NCBI GenBank assembly: GCA_024220525.1 | Contig: JAMYWO010000003.1 | Span: 61,457-71,865, forward strand | DNA length: 10,409 bases | Origin: Cochliopodium minus | Lineage: Eukaryota > Discosea > Himatismenida > Cochliopodiidae | Direction of reading: 5' to 3' | Shown here: positions 1 to 8,795 of the stretch, piece by piece | Layout of the letters: each line of letters begins with the position of its first letter | How positions within the stretch are numbered: position 1 is the stretch's first letter | Translations under genes and position numbers: made by a program | The notes under the pieces: generated by a model | Databases searched by the model: none | Told to the model about the DNA's origin: nothing | The model's input: only the letters and a program-made list of their open reading frames with translations

Positions 1-1806
1 AAAAGCTCCACAATGTCGTCGTCACTAAATTTGATACCTCTTGTTGCTACAACGAAAGAAAAAAAAAATTTAAAAAATTACAAAAAATAAAAAATTATTG
101 AAAAAAATTCAAAAAAAATTTATTAACAAAAAAAATTTATGAAAGAAAATTTAAAAAAAAAAAAAAAAATTTAAAAAAATTAAAAAAATAAAAATAAAAT
201 AAAAATAAAAGTAAAATTAAAGTAAAGAATAAAATTCAAGTAATTTAATAAAAATAAAATTCAAAAAATGTAAAAAAAAATTTAAAAAAAATTTCAAAAT
301 AAGAATAAAAGTTTTAGTTACCAAGGTGTTGAACTACATCATCTTCGGTATAGATAACTTCTCTGACACCCACAACGTCGACTACGAGTTCAGGGATGGA
401 GACGTTGGTGATTTGCCTTCTTTGTTGCTCCATTCCAAGCAATTGTTCATCATTATACAAGTGTCTATGACAGAAAAGAAAATAAGAAATTGAGTCAATA
501 AAAAAAAAAGTAATATCTTTTAAAAATGTGGAATGAATCTTTTTAGATCAAAGAACATATTATTTAATTATTTTTTTGATTTATATAATCCATATATGAA
601 GTGATTATCTCGAAAAAAAAAAAATTTAGAATGCACAATATGACATAAAATTTTATTGTACGATAGATAGATTCTTGAATGATATTTTTTTATCTTGCAT
701 AAAATACTATATAATTGATCAATGAGATCCAATTTATCATTTGTATATGTAAATGATATTTGTCCAATTATCAAATCATTTTTACTGACAAATTTTTGAA
801 TGTAATTTAATAAAATATGAGCAAATTATATGATAAAATACTTGAATGATATTTCCCAAAAGATAATTCTCATTATATGGCAAGCATATCAATTTATAAA
901 AGATTTATTCTTGAATGAAAATCAAATGAAGATAATGTGTGGAGAAATAAAGAGTTATATTTTTATGGAAGCAAGTTTTTAAAAAACCCGAAGATCTTGA
1001 AATTTTGATCAAAAAGTGGGAAGATATTATAAAGATAATCAAAAGATAAATCTATATTATTAAAGAAGGATCTTGTAATTTTTAAAGATTATAGATATTT
1101 TATCTTATAAAAGAGATATAAAAAGAGAGATATCTATATTATTAGATATAATTTTCATATAATGAATATGACAGTATAGATATTTCTTATATATCTTTTC
1201 CAAGAAGATAATTAGTTTACCTATCTCTGATTTCAGGATCTTTACTTTCAGACATCACTTTCTTTACTTTGGGCAACAATCTCAATCTTACATCCTTCTT
1301 CAAATTTTGTCTATCCTTCAACTCCTTCTCCCTCTTTTGGATCATCTGAGCTCTCATTTGATAGACGTATTCCTCTGCTTCGATGGCATTGTCGAATTCG
1401 ATAGGCACTGGTGTATTTGCCAATTCTTGCTTTCTGAGCTCTGCATAATCTATATCTGGCTCTTCATATTCAAATACATTTGTTTTGAATGTTCTGATGT
1501 TGTATAATTCTTTATTTTGTCAATAAAAAAATGATTAGAAGAAATAATAGCATCTTATATTTTTATGAAGAGTGTTTATTTAATTATGTTGAATTAAAAC
1601 CCAATGATAAATTAACATGAGTTATTATTGAGTAAATCAATATTTGAATCATAATAATTCATGTCTTTGAGAATAAATTATATAATATAAATATAATATA
1701 AATAAGAAAGTAAATTACTATTTGTGAAAAAGGAAGAGTTGTTCTTAAAGAAGATTTTCTTATTTCCCTTGAATATATTTTTTCTATATTTAGTGGCAAG
1801 CTTCAT
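1..1806 (-). CDS. Unrecognised charged protein, 5' part (partial, four exons visible)
   Basis: I do not recognise this family. Proposed exons on the minus strand are 1806-1719, 1512-1221, 464-322 and 46-1, with the gene running off the left edge. Introns are 1718-1513, 1220-465 and 321-47, with donors GTAATT, GTAAAC and GTAACT and acceptors AAG, TAG and TAG. Reading frame is kept across all three joins (phases 1, 2, 1), giving 189 codons so far. The first 29 residues hold eight Lys/Arg and no acidic residue, which would suit a mitochondrion-type targeting sequence (inference only). Exon 2 is rich in Glu, Lys and Arg and probably helical or coiled-coil around EAEEYVYQMRAQMIQKREKE. Exons 3-4 read as a more folded part with IPELVVDVVGVREVIYTEDD and then ATRGIKFSDDDIVEL. 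Exons 2-4 are solid: higher G+C, in-frame joins. The first exon and start ATG rest only on the phase match and an A-rich leader, so the true start could be elsewhere. Confidence 0.6.
465..1220 (-). other. Large intron of the left-edge gene (756 nt)
   Basis: This gene-free stretch lies between exons 2 and 3 of the left-edge gene. The donor is GTAAAC at 1220 and the acceptor ends TAG at 465. It is much longer than most introns here and less purely A/T than the intron at 321-47. It has several loosely repeated words, for example ttgaatgatattt near 675 and 844 and a shorter form near 912, and tctatattatta near 1051 and 1131. A 68-codon minus-strand reading frame at 774-568 has AT-driven composition and no motif I recognise, so I treat it as chance. 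I see no RNA gene or recognisable mobile element. Confidence 0.55.
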
Positions 1807-1990
1807 TTTTTTTTATATAATTTGTAAAAAGAAAAGATATTCAAAGGAAAGTTATTCAAGAAGGAAGGCATCAATCAATTGTATAAATGACTTTACAATA
1901 AATATACTTTAATCAACTAAATAACAACAAAAAAATAAATTTTTTTTTTTTTTCACTGAATATATAAAAAATTAAAAATCGATTCTTTTT

Positions 1991-3447
1991 TCAAATCAAT
2001 ACAAGGAATAAGTTGGCGAAAAGCTGAGCAAAACCAAAACTAATGACAACGTAAATAGTAATATATTTAAGAGTCTTCAAAGCATCGATCTCACCAACAA
2101 AAGTGCTGACAGTAGAAAAAGTTCCGCAAAAACCAGCAACAATGGATGGAATGAAAACGTAAGCAAAGCCCATATATACTCCTGGATGATAAGGTGTTAC
2201 TACTTTTGCAAAACGTCCATATTTCTTATAAAATACTGCCCATAACAGTGCCGCAAATGCAGTTGCTACTACGTTGGCAATTGCTGTACCCAACTTTTTT
2301 TGTTGTCAAAAAAAAAAAAGAAAATTTTGTGAATAATTCAAAAAATGAATAGAAAAATAATTTCTCTAATAAAAAAATTTTTTTTTTTACTTTAAAATTA
2401 TTAATAACATTATTAAAATTTGCCAGAAAGTATCTAAGAGATGCTCCTTTGTAAATTTTTGATTGAAAAAAAAAACAATGAATTCTGCTTTAAATATAAT
2501 TGATACCTAATGGACTTAGTATCAAAGAAAACCAAAGAAATCCTTTTTGAAAAAGAAAGAGATAAAAAAAAAAAAATTAAATTTTTTTTTTTTACTGTTT
2601 TCTTTGTTAAATATTGCGAGTAATATAAACAAGGTTTCCAACATAATTAAAAATACAATCATCATAATATTCACAAATTTTTTGTATCTGAATTTCACAA
2701 AAGGAACACATTTCTCGTCAAACGGAGAAACAAATTTGGCAAAGTCTTTAAACGAAATAGAAAGAGATAATCCAAAAATAAAACTTAGAATAGCTTCACC
2801 TACCTTTTAAAATAAATTTAAATTAAAAGAGGGTTTTTTTTTCACCCAAAAATTTTTTGAGTGTTTTTTTTATTTACATATCCATTGTCAAATTTTGTTG
2901 CTATTTCGATATTCCAACTTGAAAATGTAGTGATGGATCCACACAACCCAACAGATAAGCCAAAATACAAATCCTATTGTTTGTAAAAATTTCTTCAAAA
3001 TAAATTGTTGATAAAAAAAAATTAATTTAAAACTCTTTTTTTTTCACTATAAATAATTTTTTTTTATATTTTCTTCCATTTTAGAATAAGATCTATGGAA
3101 AATCAATATATTTTCAAAAATTGTTGGATTACATTCCATCCCTTCTCCATCTTTGTTTTCATACTCAATACAAAGCCATATATGAAGCAACCAATGATGT
3201 TTGAAAATAAATCCTCAAAGATGATCCCATATTTGCTTGTATAATTCAAGATATCTCCAAAGATATAATTTATACTCAATCTTATATAGCTCCCCAACAT
3301 CGAAAGGATGCAGATATAAACATAATTCATCAATATCTCCTTTGAAATGTATTTATTCTTTTGATTCAGTATTATATTTTGATTGTGAGAATCATTTTGT
3401 TCATTTGATCCTTCTTTTCTCTGTTTTAATTTTTCTTCCTCTTTCAT
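1991..3447 (-). CDS. FEX: FEX-type fluoride channel, double CrcB/Fluc domain protein (six exons)
   Basis: This is a eukaryotic fluoride exporter: a passive fluoride channel, expected in the plasma membrane, that relieves fluoride toxicity. Exons are 3447-3133, 2973-2878, 2803-2596, 2542-2507, 2446-2391 and 2293-1991, giving 337 codons and a TGA stop; yeast FEX proteins are somewhat longer. Two Fluc halves are fused. Half 1 has LGSYIRLSINYIF (Arg56), NIIGCFIYG (Asn83) and GLCGSITTFSSW (residues 114-125). A linker containing a membrane span covers about 180-203. Half 2 has PLGASLRY (Arg223), LGTAIANV (Asn244) and GFCGTFSTVSTF (291-302). A charged, low-complexity N-terminus of about 35 residues precedes TM1. 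Introns have donors GTAATC, GTAAAT, GTAAAA, GTATCA and GTAAAA; four of the five acceptors are AAG. Each join restores an unbroken family motif, so the model is strong. The halves are not equivalent: half 2 has Val299 where half 1 has Phe122 of the TTFS motif. Confidence 0.93.
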
Positions 3448-3613
3448 TTTTTTTTATTATTTCACTTAAAAACTTAATCTTGCTTTGAATTCTTGTTGAT
3501 TTTCCTTTGCCAATAGGAATAATCATTTAGTTAATATTTTTTTTGAAAAAAATCTTTTTATTTTTTATTTTATTATTTTATTATTTTACACAAATTTTTT
3601 TGAAAACTTAAAT
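3448..3613. other. Short intergenic region between HDAC and FEX
   Basis: These 166 bases separate the HDAC stop codon from the FEX start codon on the same strand. They must hold both the HDAC 3' end signals and the FEX promoter. The sequence is mostly runs of T with an AT-only stretch around 3538-3600. I see no clear TATA element or unique polyadenylation signal in such composition. Confidence 0.5.
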
Positions 3614-5522
3614 TTAAAAAGAAATCAAATTAATGTTTTCTTCCAAATCTTTTTTCAAGTTGCTGATGTAAATCTCATCATTTTTGTCTTGTCTCATGGA
3701 AGGTTCGATAGTCAATTTAAAATTGGGACGGAAAGACTCCAGGTGTTGAAAGGAAGTAGGGATGTTGTGAGAAACATTAGAATTTGTAAGAGAAGACAAA
3801 AGAAGAGTCCAAACACGAGCAACATTCTCATTGTGGTAACCACCTAGTAATAAAATTATTATTTGAATTTTTTTGTTTTTTAAATATTTTTAAAAATCGA
3901 ATTAAAAATTTTTTAATTCACAATATTATTTTCAGTTTTTTTAATTTTTATTTTATTTCTACCCCCTCCTAGAATCATCATGGGAATATCCCAGCTGCGA
4001 ACTAAATCAACACTTTCCAATATTGACTTCTCAGTCAAATTAAAACAACCCAATCTATCCCCCGTAATGCAATCCAGTCCACATTGTAAGACCACACATT
4101 CCGGCTGAACAAAACAAAAAAGAAATAAACCAAAAACAATAAAAATTATTTAAAAAATAATAATAATAATAATATTAAAAATAATAAAAATTAAAACAAT
4201 ATTCAGGATCAGAATTGTTTTTTTGTTTTCAATAATATTACAGAAAATAATTCGATATTTTTCAATCGTTTTTCCAACAATACTCTCAAAAGTATCTGTT
4301 TTCATCATTTCCCAATTAAAAAATAAAAAATAAAAAATAAAAACTTTAAAAAAATTTTATTTAAATTAAAATTTTCAAAAAAAAAAAAATTTACATCAAA
4401 TTTCTCCTTTATTGTTGGTAAATAATGTTTGAATAAACTCAAGAAAGTTTGGTCAGAAGCACCTTCTCTCAGAGGAACATTCAAAATGCAATTTTTCCCA
4501 TCAGAGGAACCTCCGCTGCCAGGATAAAACCCTTCTTCTTTCGCATGGAAGGACAATGTGAGCACATCTTTTGTTTCTTTGAATGCTTCTTCTACTCCAT
4601 CGCCGTGGTGCACATCTATGTCTATGTACATCACTCTCGAAAATTTTTCGAGCAATTCGAAGATCCCTTTTGAAAAAATAAAATGAAAAATTTATTTTAA
4701 AAAAAAAATTTTTAAAATAAATTTTTTCAAACAAAAAATATTTAAAATAAAATTTATGAAAATAAAAAAAGAAAAAATTCGATTCTAACCTATTGCAATG
4801 TCGTTTACAATACAAAATCCACATGCTTTGTTACTCTGGTTTAATTTTTAAATGAAATAATTATAGAAGACAAATTTGTTTTATGAATAAGAAAATTACC
4901 CTTGCGTGATGTCTTCCTCCCAAAAAATTTACCTAAAAATATTTTTTGATAGTTAAAAAAAATTCTCCGCCAATTGGTTTTTTTTTGATAATTACAACCA
5001 TCTTTGATTCTCCATCATTCAGCAATCTTGCAGATGTTAATGTGGATCCCACTACAATCTTTGAATATTCGAATATATCTTCGAAAATGTAACAATCATC
5101 GACGAATCCTATCAAGAGATATATTGTTTTATAATATTGAAAATGAATTGGATGATTGATCATGTCTATCTTATTATTTCACCATAATTTTATTATAATC
5201 TCTTATTGACAAATTATTTTCTTATACCATAATTCTCTTTCTCTTCTATCTCTTCTTCTATCTCTCTTTTGGAATATATTTCTAGCTTTTCAACAAAATT
5301 TTTCGAATGGAAAACATAAAAATCTTCTTTTTTTGCTTCTATAGGCTCTACTATCTCCATCTTGTTCATCAATTTATAGCTTTTGATGAGATCTATCAAT
5401 ATTTCGTATCGTCCTTTGTTTATGGGCAATTTATCTCCCAAATGGAAGGAATCTTTGGAATAAATGAAATGAATTTTGGGATCATTGCCTTCATGTTTCA
5501 ATTTTCTCTTTTTATTGTCCAT
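3614..5522 (-). CDS. Class I histone deacetylase, HDAC8-like (seven exons)
   Basis: This is a zinc-dependent lysine deacetylase of class I, removing acetyl groups from histone tails or other proteins, expected in nucleus or cytoplasm. Exons are 5522-5228, 5108-4996, 4932-4900, 4835-4790, 4666-4395, 4104-3963 and 3843-3614. Together they give 376 codons, close to human HDAC8 (377). Catalytic residues are all present: His144-His145 in GGRHHA, zinc ligands Asp180 and His182 in DIDVHHGDG and Asp264 in QCGLDCITGD, and Tyr303 in GGGGYHNENVARVW. Asp103 in the rim motif YGFVDDCY matches HDAC8 Asp101. The C-terminal part (PNFKLTIEPSMRQDKN) follows the HDAC8 pattern, with no long tail. Oddities near the pocket are Arg143 where HDAC8 has Trp and most class I enzymes have Leu, Leu263 where Ala is usual, and a shortened loop after GFYPGSG. 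Introns interrupt the catalytic motifs, leaving exons of 33 and 46 bases, yet all phases agree. Upstream 5523-5815 is the likely promoter. Confidence 0.94.
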
Positions 5523-5815
5523 CTTTTTGATTGAAAAAGGACTAATTTTTTTAAATATTTTGATGGGAATTATTTGAATTATGAGAAAGATAAGATAAAC
5601 ACTAATAAGTTGAATAATGAAGAATATATGTGAAAAAAAGATTATCAGAATTGGAATTATAATAACAAGGTTGAAACATTCACATTAATTTTAAAGTAAA
5701 TTTCAATTTGTTATACATATGTATTTTTATTATTCTCATATGTCAAATTGTTGATTTAATACATAAATAGAGATATTTGCGTTCAAAAAATTTTTCTCAA
5801 ATTTTAATAGGATGA
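5523..5815. other. Intergenic region between two-span copy A and HDAC
   Basis: These 293 bases lie between the stop of two-span gene copy A and the start of HDAC and must hold the copy A 3' end and the HDAC promoter. The sequence is about as AT-rich as other spacers but with fewer homopolymer runs. I find no open frame with exon-like composition, no RNA gene and no clear regulatory motif. Confidence 0.4.
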
Positions 5816-6598
5816 TTATTTTATCAGAAAAGTCAATGCCACTGCCACAGCCAACATAATAACCCCAATCAAAATGAAAATACCTCCAAATACTTCAGCA
5901 ACAATTGCACCAGAATTTTGATCAAAGTTAAATACAACAGTTAATGGATTGCCTGGATCGAAATAGCAAAGAGAGTTTTGGGAGCCAACAGGATGTGTCA
6001 ATACAAAATTAATGATTGAACCTGAACTTACATACGTTCCTTTGAAACTATTGTATGCCGTGGAGAAGATCACTTGATTGACATTTGTGTTGTTGTATGT
6101 CACTGCCATTTGTAATCTATAATAACGTGTGCATGAATTTTTGGAGCATCTCAAAATTGAAAATAAGGTTTGTGTTTGGATGTTGCATTGTGTAGTAATA
6201 TAATTTTCTATTTTGGTTTGAATATATTCGTTAAAAATTAAAAATAAAAAAATACAATGTTATGATGATACTCTTTTGAATTTTTAAAAAAATATGAATT
6301 GTTATCTTGATTATATCTTATATTTGATTGCAATATATTTCGTTTCATTTTTAATCGTATTAGTTTGATTTATATTTTAAATTTTATTCACTGTTATAGG
6401 GCATTATAAATAAAAATGATAGAAAATTTTAAATTTTAAATTTTTTTTTTTGGAGGAATGAGTACTCTTTGCATCATTTATTGGTTTTGTTATTCCGACA
6501 TAAAATCCAACCAAAAGACCGATTCCCAATGCAAGGAAAAAAAAGGCCATAAATCCAAATGTGAAACAAAATACCATAGATCTTTCTCCTTTTGCCAT
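5816..6598 (-). CDS. Two-span membrane protein with cysteine loop, copy A
   Basis: This is a small predicted membrane protein of unknown function, 174 codons in two exons, 6598-6466 and 6207-5816, ending TAA. Intron 6465-6208 has donor GTACTC and acceptor TAG in phase 1. A six-residue basic N-terminus (MAKGER) leads straight into TM1 (about 8-36), then an outer loop of about 105 residues, then TM2 (about 145-172) with almost no tail. Both ends should face the cytoplasm. The loop holds Cys52, Cys65, Cys70 and Cys125, enough for two disulfides, a possible glycosylation site NNT at 83-85, and the family signatures AYNSFKGTY, THPVGS, CYFDP and VVFNFDQNSGAIVAEVFGG. The topology and the CYFDP-type motif recall BK-channel beta subunits, but I cannot show homology. 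Copies B and C share the same architecture and intron position. The upstream element at 6629-6665 is shared with copy B. Confidence 0.85.
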
Positions 6599-6628
6599 CT
6601 TTTATAATTTATTTTCAAAAAAAAAAAA

Positions 6629-6665
6629 CTTGTGATTGAAAAGAGGGTATCTTTCTTTTTATTTT
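6629..6665 (-). promoter_or_regulatory. Upstream element of copy A, shared with copy B
   Basis: About 30 bases upstream of the copy A start codon, the plus strand reads acttgtgat, a short variable stretch, then agggtatctttctttttatt. Copy B has the same arrangement about 17 bases upstream of its start: acttgtgat, then agagtatttttctttt. On the coding strand the shared core is ATAC(C/T)CTC followed by ATCACAAGT. Copy C lacks it. It may be a promoter or 5' leader element, or may simply be leftover identity from duplication of A and B. Confidence 0.45.
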
Positions 6666-7114
6666 ATTATTTTTTTTTTTTTTCAAATTTTTATTTTTTT
6701 TTTAAATTTTGGTATGATCGTTATATTTATGATATTCTCAAATTTCATACTAATATCTTGATGTTTTAGTAATATGATTTTTAGGAGGTAATTTAAATAT
6801 ATATTTATTATTCTTTTTTAAAGTTGAAGATGGGAGAAAAGATAGAATAGATGACAAATGAAAAAAAATCAGCAATGTTATCAATAGATTGATTCAATTG
6901 TTAAGTGGTTTGTAAATTTTCTTTAAAGGGAAATTTTTTTTTTTTGAATTATTTTTGAATCATTCCAAGTATTTCTAAAACTAACTATTTAAAACAAATT
7001 TGTTTCATCTTTACAAAAGAAGGGACCAACCATCAAAATGATAATTTTTATTTTACTTTTTGATTTTTTTTTTTTTCGTTAAAATGGATTACTAAAAAAG
7101 ATCAACAAAGGAGT

Positions 7115-7168
7115 ATGAAAATCCCATAATCTTTAGCAACAACAGCACCAGAGTTAGTAATGATCAAA
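7115..7168 (-). pseudogene. Decayed fragment of a fourth two-span family gene
   Basis: These bases align with the TM2-entry part of copy A at 5874-5926. Both contain atgaaaat, then agcaacaa, gcaccaga and, a few bases on, tgatcaaa. On the coding strand one frame still reads NSGAVVAKDYGIFILLC before a stop, against NSGAIVAEVFGGIFILIG in copy A. A codon is missing at the GG pair, and extra bases break the frame between the remains of FDQ and NSG. No matching first exon or loop-coding part is visible to the right before the copy B stop. It is therefore a remnant of the 3' end of a lost copy, closer to A than to C by eye. The match is short but lies exactly within the gene cluster and on the same strand, so chance is unlikely. 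Confidence 0.7.
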
Positions 7169-7366
7169 TAATAAAGAAATTTGTTTTTAATCTGAATTAA
7201 AGCTTTGTTCAACATCTTTTCTTAATTTATAATTAAGATTTAAAGTTCATTGAAAAGCTTTTTTTTTATTGAAAAATATAGAACTTCAAATTTGGAACAA
7301 AATATCAAAACAGAAATCCTTTCTTAAAGTGAATTATTTATTTAATGAAAAATTTTCAGTTAATAA

Positions 7367-8094
7367 TTAAGAATCATCATCGATTTTAAAGATTCCCAAA
7401 AGAATAATAACTATCAAACCCACAAAACCGATCAACATGAAAATACCTCCGAAAACTTCGGCAACAATTGCTCTGGTATTTTGATCGAAATTGAAAACAA
7501 CAGTTAATCTATTTAGGGGATCGAAATAACAAGGTTTACAGACATAGGGAGAACAAACTTCTCCACCTATGAAGGGAAGATGTGAGTCGGAATAGAGTCC
7601 TTTCCAACTATTGTATGCAGTGGTGTTTATAACTTGGTTGACAAGTGTGTACAACACAACAGCTTTTATTCTGTACCTGTATTTACATGTAAATTGAGTT
7701 TGTCCTTTTTTCCTTTTACAGTGGTATTGTTGAGAATCTTCAACTTGTGAGACGATTGAGCAATTTGTTTTGATAAAGTTCTCTTGGGAAAAAAAATTAT
7801 TATTTTTTTTTTCAACAATTTTATTTTTTATAATCCAATTTGAGATGAATTTTTTGATCCGATATGGATTTAAAAAAAAAAGGTTCAATATTTTGAAGAT
7901 ATAAAAAAAAAAAAATAATATTAATATTCTTTGGGAAATAAAATTCAAAATTTTTTTTTTTTTTTGGTACTTTTTGCATCAATTGTTGGTTTTGTATAGG
8001 TAAAATAATAGCCTAGAAAAAGTCCCAATCCCAAGACCATAATAGTCACAGCTATTCCTCCAAAAGTAAGAATAAAATTTTTTTTCCCACCCAT
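7367..8094 (-). CDS. Two-span membrane protein with cysteine loop, copy B
   Basis: This second member of the local family has 179 codons in two exons, 8094-7971 and 7782-7367, ending TAA. Intron 7970-7783 has donor GTACCA and acceptor AAG in phase 1, at the same place as in copies A and C. The N-terminus is MGGKKN, then TM1 (about 7-34), an outer loop, then TM2 (about 146-175) and an acidic tail ending DDDS, unlike its relatives. Loop cysteines are Cys49, Cys63, Cys74, Cys118, Cys123 and Cys126. The pair in VCSPYVCKPCYFDP is extra and replaces the THPVGS segment of A and C, so an added disulfide is likely. Other shared signatures are AYNSWKG and VVFNFDQNTRAIVAEVFGG. The loop between Cys49 and Cys74 is longer and more basic (CKRKKGQ). 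Function is unknown. The first exon is short and the reading frame of exon 2 stays open into the intron, so start choice rests on the paralogues. Confidence 0.85.
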
Positions 8095-8110
8095 CTTTTT
8101 TTTTTTCTTC

Positions 8111-8150
8111 ACTTGTGATCTTGGAGAGTATTTTTCTTTTTTTTTTATTT
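8111..8150 (-). promoter_or_regulatory. Upstream element of copy B, shared with copy A
   Basis: The plus strand reads acttgtgat, then agagtatttttctttt, about 17 bases upstream of the copy B start codon. Order and orientation match the element upstream of copy A. Copy C has no counterpart between its start and 9970. It could belong to the promoter or the transcribed leader; the sequence alone cannot separate these. Confidence 0.45.
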
Positions 8151-8168
8151 AATTATTTTATATTATAT

Positions 8169-8207
8169 TTGTTATAACAATAATTTTGTTTATAAATATT
8201 TGCAAAC
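8169..8207. promoter_or_regulatory. Paired palindromes upstream of copy B
   Basis: A perfect 12-base palindrome, ttgttataacaa, lies at 8169-8180. Eight bases on, a 20-base near-palindrome, gtttataaatatttgcaaac, lies at 8188-8207, broken only at one two-base position in each arm. Both are 75-115 bases upstream of the copy B start codon, where binding sites for a dimeric regulator would be reasonable. In sequence this AT-rich such palindromes also arise by chance, so the regulatory role is a guess. Confidence 0.25.
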
Positions 8208-8571
8208 AAGAATTTTATTGAAAATTATAAGAAATTGATTGTTTAATGATAATTTTGGTAAAATTTAATCAAATCTTAAACTATAATTTTGTTGAAAAAT
8301 TTGAATTATTTAAATAAATGGTTGAAATATTGATTTTAATTTTGAAAAATTCAACATTCAAAAGAAATTTAAGTGAAAAGTGAAAATGAAATTAAACTTG
8401 AACTGAAAATTTAAACCTTTTAAGAATTGAAAAAACTTTGATTTTTTCCAAAATTAAAAATTAAACCAGATAACAAGGTAAATAAACTTATGAAGAACGG
8501 AGGAAAGTAAATATTTAAAACTTCATTTAAAGTGATCATAAAACAAATGAGATGAAAATAAATAACCAAAA

Positions 8572-8680
8572 ATAAAAATAAAGTATATAAAATAAAAAAT
8601 AAAAATAAAAATAAATAAAAATAAATAAAAATAAATAAAAATAAATAAAAATAAGATAAAAATAAAGATAAAAATAAAAA
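8572..8680. repeat. A-rich tandem repeat with 10-base period
   Basis: The core is four exact head-to-tail copies of ataaataaaa at 8611-8650, flanked on both sides by degenerate copies built from aaaaat and aaagat units. It lies 3' of copy C and upstream of copy B. A-tracts spaced near one helical turn can bend DNA. It may equally be simple slippage-generated sequence. Confidence 0.75.
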
Positions 8681-8795
8681 TTTTTAAATTTTTAATTTAT
8701 AAATATAATCCACTTGATAAAGAATCACTATAAAACACCATCCATCTCCTCCTCCCATCCAAAAAAAAAAAAAAAGAATCTGGAATGTACAAAAA

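Larger units (their letters stand above)
6599..7366. other. Spacer between two-span copies A and B
   Basis: This 768-base stretch has no intact gene. From the left it holds the copy A promoter, including the element shared with copy B at 6629-6665, then long T runs around 6661-6705. AT-rich sequence without recognisable content follows up to about 7100. The decayed fragment of a fourth family member sits at 7115-7168. The remainder to the copy B stop codon at 7367 is presumably copy B 3' flank. Confidence 0.6.
8095..8795. other. Spacer between two-span copies B and C
   Basis: This 701-base stretch contains no gene I can support. Next to copy B lie the element shared with copy A (8111-8150) and two palindromes (8169-8180 and 8188-8207). 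AT-rich sequence without exon-like composition follows from about 8210 to 8560. The A-rich tandem repeat is at 8572-8680. The last part, about 8700-8795, is the 3' flank of copy C. Confidence 0.55.

Noticed and set aside
568-774. 68-codon minus-strand reading frame inside the large intron
   Set aside because: AT-driven composition with a homopolymer-encoded FFFF run, no recognisable motif, and the flanking exons join in frame without it.
1724-1912. 62-codon plus-strand frame near the left-edge gene start
   Set aside because: Mostly Lys, Phe and Ile from AT-rich DNA, and it overlaps the proposed minus-strand first exon.
2547-2810. Plus-strand reading frame opposite FEX exon 3
   Set aside because: The minus strand gives the FEX linker with matching splice phases; the plus frame is antisense.
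4449-4824. Open frames on both strands overlapping the HDAC catalytic exon
   Set aside because: The DIDVHHGDG frame is the HDAC one; the others lack motifs and have poly-F runs from intron sequence.
7018-7080. Hydrophobic minus-strand stretch (IIILMVGPFF) downstream of the family remnant, possibly the rest of its TM2
   Set aside because: No alignment to any family member beyond hydrophobic composition, so it was left out of the remnant.
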